Source: Gp13-AA77 sp036521995 (GTDB lineage: Bacteria; Acidobacteriota; Terriglobia; UBA7540). From it: a stretch of DNA of 17,536 bases. Position 1 is the stretch's first letter; every line of letters begins with the position of its first letter. Below are positions 13,015-17,536 of the stretch, in pieces. The notes below the pieces were generated by a model. That model searched no databases, was not told the origin of the DNA, and saw only the letters and a program-made list of their open reading frames with translations. The position numbers and the translations under genes were made by a program. The stretch spans positions 1 to 17,536 of the forward strand of contig DATDGR010000058.1 of the NCBI GenBank assembly GCA_036521995.1, in the 5' to 3' direction.

Positions 13015-14015
13015 TGGCTCTTCCCGCCACTCGCCGCAACGTGATCGCCGTGGCCAGCGGCTTAAGCCTCCTGCTCTTGGTGGCTGGCCTCGCTTCTCTG
13101 ACGCTAGGCGGCGTTCACCTCTCACTTTCCGAAGCTTGGTCCGGCCTCAAAGGTAATGGAACTGACCCCGAGTCCCTCACCATCGTTCGGGATCTGCGTT
13201 TGCCGCGCATCCTGCTGGCCGCGCTGGTGGGTGCGGCGCTGGCGGTCTCGGGCACCGTGCTGCAGGCGCTGCTGCGGAATCCGCTGGCGGATCCCTATGT
13301 GCTCGGCATTTCGAGCGGAGCGGCCCTCGGAGAGATTCTCGCCCTGTGGCTTGGCGGCCTGTGGGCGGCAGCCGCGCCCGCGGTGGCCTTCGCCGGGGCG
13401 CTCGCCACCACCGCCTGGGTCTACGTGCTCGGGCGGCGCGGCGGCAGGCTCGCCAGTTATACCCTGGTCTTGGCCGGAGTGGTCACGGCTTCCTTCCTTT
13501 CGGCGGTCATTCTCTTCGTGCTTACCCTGCTGTCGACCCGCGACGTGCGCGGCACCGCCTTCTGGCTCATGGGCGACCTCAGCGTGGTGACTAACGCCCG
13601 GATCAGCATCCTGACGCCCGCTATTGTGCTCGCGATTCTGGCTCTCTACGCTTTCGCCAAGGACCTGAACGTCCTGCTGCTCGGCGACGTCGAGGCGGCG
13701 CACCTGGGCGTTCCGGTGGCGCGGGTCGAGACCATGGTGTTTGTCCTGGCTTCGCTGCTGACCGGCCTGGCCGTCTCGGTAAGCGGCGCTATCGGCTATC
13801 TCGGACTGCTGGTACCGCACCTGGGGCGCATGACAGTGGGCAGCGATCATCGTCTGCTGTTGCCCGCCGCCGCCCTCGGAGGGGCCACGATCCTTATCCT
13901 CGCCGACACGCTGGCTCGAACGGTGGTCGCGCCGCTCGAACTCCCGGTGGGAGCCGTCACCGCCGTGGCCGGAGCGCCGGTGTTCATCTACCTTCTGCGA
14001 CGCGCCACCGGTTAG
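13014..14015 (+). CDS. btuC: Cobalamin-type ABC importer permease (BtuC/FecCD family)
   Basis: Inner-membrane permease of the BtuCD-type importer, 333 residues from ATG 13014, with about ten hydrophobic segments expected for the family. The open frame extends upstream to 12711 inside btuF, but that part is polar and unrelated; ATG 13014 overlaps the btuF stop (TGATG) and leads directly into the first membrane segment (VIAVASGLSLLLLVAGLASL). Family landmarks: RLPRILLAALVGAALAVSGTVLQALLRNPLADPYVLGISSGAALG (segment 2 and following loop), and near the C-terminus GAIGYLGLLVPHLGRM, the coupling-helix region that contacts the ATPase. It ends with the typical PVGAVTAVAGAPVFIYLL. Translational coupling with btuF is likely. 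Confidence 0.92.
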   Translation: MALPATRRNVIAVASGLSLLLLVAGLASLTLGGVHLSLSEAWSGLKGNGTDPESLTIVRDLRLPRILLAALVGAALAVSGTVLQALLRNPLADPYVLGISSGAALGEILALWLGGLWAAAAPAVAFAGALATTAWVYVLGRRGGRLASYTLVLAGVVTASFLSAVILFVLTLLSTRDVRGTAFWLMGDLSVVTNARISILTPAIVLAILALYAFAKDLNVLLLGDVEAAHLGVPVARVETMVFVLASLLTGLAVSVSGAIGYLGLLVPHLGRMTVGSDHRLLLPAAALGGATILILADTLARTVVAPLELPVGAVTAVAGAPVFIYLLRRATG

Positions 14016-14032
14016 AGTGGTCACCCGACAAC

Positions 14033-14851
14033 GTGATGGCTGCTTCAATCTCCAAATCATGCCCGGGCCTCGTGGTCGAAGGCGTCGCCTTCAGCTACGC
14101 GCACTTTGATCTGCGTCCGGTGAGCTTCGAGGCCTTGCCCGGCCAACTCGTGGCGTTGATCGGCCCGAACGGTTCCGGGAAATCAACCGTGCTGGAGATC
14201 GCGAGCGGCCACCTGAAGCCGGCCCGTGGCCGAGTGCTCCTGGACGGCGAGGACCTGCACGTTCTGCCGCCGGCCGGCCGGGCGCGGCGCGTGGGCCTGG
14301 CACGGCAGGACACTCCCCTGCTGTTTCCCTTCACCGTGCGCGAATTTGTGCGGCAAGGGCGGCATCCGTACGCCGGGCGGCATCTGTTTGAGACCCGCGA
14401 GGACGAGAAGTGGGTGGACTGGGCGGTGGACCAGGCCCGCATGAACCAGCTCGCCGACCGCCGCGTAACCGAGATCAGCGGCGGCGAGTTTCAGCGGGCT
14501 GTGCTGGCGCGCGCGCTTGCCCAACGGCCTCGACTCCTTCTACTGGATGAGCCCACCGCCAACCTCGACATCGGTTATCAGATCGAGGTGCTCACTTTGC
14601 TGCGCCGCCTGGCGGCCGCCGAAGGCCTGATCGTGCTGGTGGTCACGCATGAGATCAACCTGGCCTCCGAGACGGCGGATCGAATCCTGCTGCTCGAGGG
14701 CGGCCGCGCGATCCGGCAAGGCTCGCCCGACGCGGTCTTGGAGGCCGAGGAGCTTAGCCGCATCTTTCGCACGCCCGTGGCCGTTGACCGCAACCCCTCG
14801 AGCGGGCGCCCCCGCGTCACCTGGGTGACGCCGGCAGGGGCTGAGCCTTGA
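14033..14851 (+). CDS. btuD: Cobalamin-type ABC importer ATPase (BtuD-like)
   Basis: ATP-hydrolysing subunit of the importer on the cytoplasmic face, 272 residues. All ABC motifs are present: Walker A GPNGSGKST (44-52), Q-loop Gln92, signature ISGGE (148-152, with Ile in place of the usual Leu), Walker B LLLLDEP (168-174, Asp172, Glu173), D-loop, and switch His206 (THE). The start is GTG 14033 or the adjacent ATG 14036; both sit 17-20 nt after the btuC stop, with only a weak GAGTGG upstream. After the ABC core, a short C-terminal region ends in FRTPVAVDRNPSSGRPRVTWV, as in BtuD/FhuC-type proteins. Together with btuF and btuC it completes a three-gene importer; no outer-membrane BtuB is in view. 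Confidence 0.93.
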   Translation: MMAASISKSCPGLVVEGVAFSYAHFDLRPVSFEALPGQLVALIGPNGSGKSTVLEIASGHLKPARGRVLLDGEDLHVLPPAGRARRVGLARQDTPLLFPFTVREFVRQGRHPYAGRHLFETREDEKWVDWAVDQARMNQLADRRVTEISGGEFQRAVLARALAQRPRLLLLDEPTANLDIGYQIEVLTLLRRLAAAEGLIVLVVTHEINLASETADRILLLEGGRAIRQGSPDAVLEAEELSRIFRTPVAVDRNPSSGRPRVTWVTPAGAEP

Positions 14852-14912
14852 CTTCGGAGTGACACCGGCACTGGCGCTGCCACCTCGATGCGGGCGCGCA
14901 CACCGGGGATAA

Positions 14913-14933
14913 TGCTAAGATCGCGCGCGGAGG
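14913..14933 (+). promoter_or_regulatory. Extended -10 and ribosome-binding site upstream of the FGGY kinase
   Basis: TGCTAAGAT (14913-14921) is an extended -10, close to TGCTAAAAT before the kinase-like pair at 4681. GGAGG (14929-14933) lies 14 nt before ATG 14948. This favours ATG 14948 over the longer frame start at 14888 and gives the kinase its own promoter within the btu unit. Confidence 0.4.
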
Positions 14934-14947
14934 CCCGCCGCGCGCCC

Positions 14948-16483
14948 ATGACGAACCCGCCGTCCACGCCGTTTCCAGCCAGCATCCACCCTTCCCAGGC
15001 CGAGCGTCCCCTGGTGCTGGCGCTCGACGCCGGCACCTCCTCGGTTCGCGCCCTGCTCTACGACGCGCTGGGGCGCGCCGTCGAGGGCGTGGAGAACCAC
15101 ACCCCTTACCAGATGCGGACCACGCCGGACGGCGGCGTCGAGATGGACGCGGACGAGCTGGTCGCGATCACTTGCCGCAATCTCGACCCGGTCCTCGAGA
15201 GGGCGGGCAAGCTGGTCCAGGACACCTGCGGCGTCGCCTGTTGCACCTTCTGGCACAGCTTGCTCGGCGTAGGCCCGGACGGCAAGGCCGTGACTCCGAT
15301 CTACAACTGGAACGACACCCGCAGCCGTGAAGACGCCGCTGACCTCGCCGCGCGCCTGGGGGTGGAATGGGTGCACGCGCGCACCGGAGCCGTGCCGCAC
15401 GCCAGCTACTATCCGGCCAAGCTGCTCTGGTTGCGAAGGACTAGGCTATCAGAGTATACTCGTGTAGCCCGCTGGATGTCTTTCGGGGAATACCTGCACC
15501 TGCGCCTGTTCGGGCGCACGATGGCGAGCGTTTCCATGGCCTCGGGAACCGGCCTTCTCAACGCCGGCACCTGCCTGTGGGATCACGAACTGCTGCGGCA
15601 TCTGGACCTCGAGCCCGGCCGCCTTTCTCCTCTCGCCCAGGACCACGACGTGCTGACGGGCCTGGGCGCTGAATACGCCGCCCGCTGGCCCGCGCTCGCG
15701 CGCCTGCCCTGGCTGCCCGCCGTGGGTGACGGCGCCTGCAGCAACATCGGTTCCGGATGTGTCACCCGGGACGGGATAGCGCTGATGATCGGCACTTCCG
15801 GAGCCCTGCGCGTCTGCTTTCAGGCGGATCAGGTCACGATCCCGCCCGGCCTGTGGTGTTATCGCGCCAACCGCCGCTACCTTCTGCTCGGCGGAGCCCT
15901 TTCGAACGCTGGCGACGTCTATGCCTGGTGCCAGAATACGCTGCGCCTCGGGCAGGAAGGGCTCGAAGAGGAGCTGGCCGCCAGGGTTCCTGACGCGCAT
16001 GGCCTCACGGTGCTGCCGTTCTTTTCGGGCGAGCGCAGCACAGGATGGGCCGATCACGCCCGGGCCGCCGTGACCGGGATGACCCTGAACACGCATCCCA
16101 TCGACATGCTGCGGGCGGCCCTGGAGTCGGTGGCCTATCGCTTTGCGGCGATTCATGACCTGATCGCTCGTGAAGTCCCGGGCGGCAAGCGGATCATCGC
16201 CAGCGGCGGCGGCATCATTCACTCTCCCGCCTGGGTCCAGATCATGGCGGACGTGCTCGGCGCGCCGGTGAACGCCTCCGCGGTGCCGGAAGCGTCGAGC
16301 CGGGGTGCCGCTCTGCTGGCCCTCCAGTCCCTAGGATTCCTGGCCGACCTTGAGGCGGTGCCGGTCCCGCTCGGCCGGGTTTATGAGCCTGATCGAGCGC
16401 ACCGTGAGACCTACGATTGGGCCCGGCAGCGCCAGGAGGCCCTCTACCGGCGGCTGATTTCCAATAGCCTCGCTCCCGCGTGA
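14948..16483 (+). CDS. gntK: FGGY-family carbohydrate kinase, gluconokinase-like
   Basis: Sugar kinase, 511 residues from ATG 14948, the usual FGGY length; the frame opens at 14888 but the extra 20 residues look unrelated. The probable reaction is ATP-dependent phosphorylation of gluconate to 6-phosphogluconate. Visible features: phosphate-binding LALDAGTSSVRALLYD near residues 24-39; TFWHSLLGV and NWNDTRS substrate-region motifs; GDGACSNIGSG with the probable catalytic Asp261; MIGTSGALRV (280-289), a form seen in gluconokinases; and in the C-terminal domain ASGGGIIHSPAWVQIMADVLGAPV. Xylulokinase or another pentulose kinase is the main alternative. It follows btuD by 96 bp on the same strand, with an own extended -10, so co-transcription with the importer is possible but a functional link is not evident. 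Confidence 0.85.
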   Translation: MTNPPSTPFPASIHPSQAERPLVLALDAGTSSVRALLYDALGRAVEGVENHTPYQMRTTPDGGVEMDADELVAITCRNLDPVLERAGKLVQDTCGVACCTFWHSLLGVGPDGKAVTPIYNWNDTRSREDAADLAARLGVEWVHARTGAVPHASYYPAKLLWLRRTRLSEYTRVARWMSFGEYLHLRLFGRTMASVSMASGTGLLNAGTCLWDHELLRHLDLEPGRLSPLAQDHDVLTGLGAEYAARWPALARLPWLPAVGDGACSNIGSGCVTRDGIALMIGTSGALRVCFQADQVTIPPGLWCYRANRRYLLLGGALSNAGDVYAWCQNTLRLGQEGLEEELAARVPDAHGLTVLPFFSGERSTGWADHARAAVTGMTLNTHPIDMLRAALESVAYRFAAIHDLIAREVPGGKRIIASGGGIIHSPAWVQIMADVLGAPVNASAVPEASSRGAALLALQSLGFLADLEAVPVPLGRVYEPDRAHRETYDWARQRQEALYRRLISNSLAPA

Positions 16484-16599
16484 GAGCCGCACCTGAATGT
16501 TGACGTTTCGACTTAATATATTCATTCTGCGTTACTTATAAGGCTGTTCTGGGCCATCCACGAAATAATCGGGATAAAAAGCCGCCAAACTCGGTGGTT

Positions 16600-16625
16600 G
16601 GGTTGAAAATTCAGCCCCTTTTTTT
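16600..16625 (+). terminator. Intrinsic terminator downstream of the FGGY kinase
   Basis: GGGTTGA (16600-16606) and TCAGCCC (16611-16617) form a 7-bp stem with one G-T wobble and a 4-nt loop. One C and then seven T (16619-16625) follow. This is the clearest rho-independent terminator in the window, about 117 nt after the kinase stop, and probably ends the btu/gluconokinase transcripts. Confidence 0.6.
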
Positions 16626-16640
16626 GACTTAACAGTCCTC

Positions 16641-16755
16641 TTATCAACAAGTCGCTGGGTTTATGCCCTTAATCCATTCCATATCAACAACATGCTGGGT
16701 TTTCGCAAATTCCAAAAATAGTAAGTTGTTTAGTTTCTGCAAGTCGCTGGGTTCG
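16641..16755. repeat. Degenerate direct repeats with GCTGGGTT core
   Basis: Three copies: TATCAACAAGTCGCTGGGTT (16642-16661), TATCAACAACATGCTGGGTT (16682-16701, same phase, 40 bp later) and CAAGTCGCTGGGTTCG (16740-16755). The last continues into GTTCGTGC, resembling the reverse complement of the AACGAACCC blocks at 4270-4480. The surroundings are AT-rich compared with the genes. Confidence 0.65.
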
Positions 16756-16894
16756 TTCGTGCATAATTCGATTTTTTCCAGACCGCCGGTCGGCCAAATA
16801 TTATCTCAAAGAATATAAAGCACTTCGTCGAAGAGAAGACCGTCGACCATCTGCCCCCTCCGCGGTGAGCCTGGCTGCGGAAGAATCCTCGGAC

Positions 16895-16924
16895 CTGTCA
16901 TCCCGAGCAACGCGAAGGATCTGC
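16895..16924. repeat. Dispersed TGTCATCCCGAGC...GAAGGATCTG repeat fragment
   Basis: CTGTCATCCCGAGC then AACGCGAAGGATCTGC matches a dispersed intergenic motif I recall from many bacterial genomes, including acidobacteria. It has internal symmetry (GATCC/GGATC-like ends). Single copy in this window. Confidence 0.5.
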
Positions 16925-17101
16925 TTTGTGCATTTTCAATAAGCGGCACTGATTTCACAAATAAAGCCCTCCCCGCCTCCTGCCTCGGTTGGCCGGACAG
17001 GGTGATGATGCGGCGCCGGAGTTCGGCGCTCAAGTCAATTCTTGGTCAATTTATCCGGCGGGGCCGGCGAAGAGCGCGAAAAGGCACTCGGTCAAATCGT
17101 A

Positions 17102-17138
17102 TTGCAATCGTCCAGTCGGTGCACTACACTGTAGTGCA
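17102..17138 (+). promoter_or_regulatory. Promoter and 19-bp palindromic operator of the toxin-antitoxin unit
   Basis: TTGCAA (17102-17107), exactly 17 nt, then TACACT (17125-17130) form a strong sigma-70-type promoter. The perfect palindrome TGCACTACACTGTAGTGCA (17120-17138; 9-bp arms around C17129) covers the -10 and reaches the A of the antitoxin ATG. This suits repression by the ribbon-helix-helix antitoxin. The predicted transcript start (17137-17138) coincides with the start codon, and there is no Shine-Dalgarno sequence, so the message is probably leaderless. Confidence 0.65.
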
Positions 17139-17419
17139 TGAAAACAGAAGTGTATAGCTGGCGTTTGTCCTGGGAAGTGAAGTCGGACCTGGAACGGGAG
17201 GCGCGGGTCCGCAAGGTGCCCATTTCGTCCATCCTTGACCTGGCCGTCCGGGATTGGCTGAAGAAAAGCGACGGGGATGCCGGGGGGACAGAGGCGCAAC
17301 GCAGACTTCACGCCGCCGCCGCGCGTTGCCTCGGAGTTCTGGCAGGCCGCAACCCTCGCCGGGCCGAGACGGCGCGCGCCGCCATCCGCCAACGGCTGGG
17401 GCGGCGCTACGCCCGCTAA
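17138..17419 (+). CDS. Ribbon-helix-helix antitoxin of a VapBC-type module
   Basis: 93-residue protein that would neutralise the PIN toxin encoded next and repress its own promoter. The N-terminus has the ribbon-helix-helix pattern: a strand YSWRLSWEV (6-14), helix SDLEREARVRK (16-26) and helix ISSILDLAVRDWLKK (29-43). The basic, Ala/Arg-rich C-terminal half (about 50-93) is expected to wrap the toxin. The start is ATG 17138, located at the end of a palindromic operator. The coding region ends at TAA 17417-17419; the PIN homology in another frame starts at 17418. The family assignment comes from motif pattern and from the adjacent PIN sequence, not from a database hit. Confidence 0.82.
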   Translation: MKTEVYSWRLSWEVKSDLEREARVRKVPISSILDLAVRDWLKKSDGDAGGTEAQRRLHAAAARCLGVLAGRNPRRAETARAAIRQRLGRRYAR

Positions 17420-17536
17420 CGCGCTCATCGATACGGGCGCCATCCTGGCTCTGCTGGACCGCACCGATCGATGGCACGATCCCTGCGTCAACGCCTTCCG
17501 GCAGCTCCGTCTTCCCCTCCTCACCTCCGGGGCTGT
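17418..17536 (+). CDS. PIN-domain (VapC-like) toxin, 5' part only; start codon unclear, cut by window end
   Basis: Probable RNase toxin. The frame from 17418 to the window end reads NALIDTGAILALLDRTDRWH and onward, the PIN-domain opening in which the Asp of IDTG (residue 5 from 17418) is the first metal ligand. It lies in a different frame from the antitoxin and starts at its stop codon, the usual place for VapC. However, no ATG, GTG or TTG precedes the Asp at a normal distance. The nearest in-frame start is ATG 17277, inside the antitoxin gene, which would add 47 residues unlike PIN proteins. Either a rare start, coupling by frameshift, a long overlap, or a start-codon mutation is involved. 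The rest of the gene is outside the window. Confidence 0.7.

Larger units (their letters stand above)
16484..17101. other. Gene-free spacer: terminator, AT-rich repeats, dispersed repeat
   Basis: About 620 bp without a supported gene. It holds an intrinsic terminator (16600-16625), an AT-rich zone with a repeated AACAA-GTCGCTGGGTT motif (16641-16755) and a TGTCATCCCGAGC-type repeat (16895-16924). A minus-strand frame at 16806-17033 runs through that repeat and is not convincing. Confidence 0.65.

Noticed and set aside
16806..17033. Minus-strand frame of 75 codons in the right-hand spacer
   Set aside because: It overlaps the TGTCATCCCGAGC-type dispersed repeat (peptide ENAQSRSFALLGMTG is the usual translation of that repeat) and has no supporting start context.

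Overview
The window looks like a high-GC soil bacterium, most plausibly an acidobacterium. This is inferred from gene content and from the style of the intergenic repeats (AACGAACCC-type, GCTGGGTT-type and TGTCATCCCGAGC-type fragments, plus palindromic repeats), not from a phylogenetic marker. Coding stretches are GC-rich and tightly packed. Three long gene-free stretches (3466-4733, 11420-12030, 16484-17137) hold repeats and inverted repeats; the first and third include AT-rich islands.

Layout, left to right. (1) 3-791: the C-terminal part of a PLP-dependent DegT/DnrJ/EryC1/StrS sugar aminotransferase, convergent with (2) a zinc-containing MDR oxidoreductase on the minus strand (827-1855). 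(3) A divergent two-gene unit for molybdenum-enzyme maturation: an XdhC/CoxI protein and a MocA-like cytidylyltransferase (2045-3465, ATGA overlap). (4) A 1.27-kb gene-free stretch: palindromic repeats with compensatory arm changes, a candidate small-RNA locus, a C9G7 tract and degenerate ~90-bp tandem repeats. (5) Two overlapping thymidylate-kinase-superfamily genes (4734-6268). The second has Arg in place of the Walker A Lys. They converge on, and overlap by 37 bp, a CHAD-domain (polyphosphate-binding) gene (minus, 6232-7419), which lies behind an EgtB-like C-S bond-forming enzyme (minus, 7618-8976). (6) An ECF sigma factor and a small zinc-binding anti-sigma factor (9231-10076). (7) An acetyl-CoA acetyltransferase (10238-11419). 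(8) A leader rich in inverted repeats, then a cobalamin-type ABC importer btuF-btuC-btuD (12031-14851) and an FGGY gluconokinase-like gene (14948-16483) with a terminator behind it. (9) A repeat-rich spacer and a ribbon-helix-helix antitoxin with a textbook promoter/operator, followed by the start of a PIN-domain toxin cut off by the window edge.

Working relations. XdhC and MocA would jointly prepare the Mo cofactor for a hydroxylase encoded elsewhere. BtuF/C/D form a complete importer (binding protein, permease, ATPase). The sigma/anti-sigma pair is a self-contained regulatory switch. The antitoxin and PIN protein form a toxin-antitoxin pair.

The best candidate for an undescribed system is the kinase-like pair beside the CHAD gene. 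One subunit has an intact P-loop and its partner a degenerate one, suggesting a heteromeric or pseudokinase-regulated kinase, possibly linked to polyphosphate. The second is the palindromic repeat cluster at 3466-3866.
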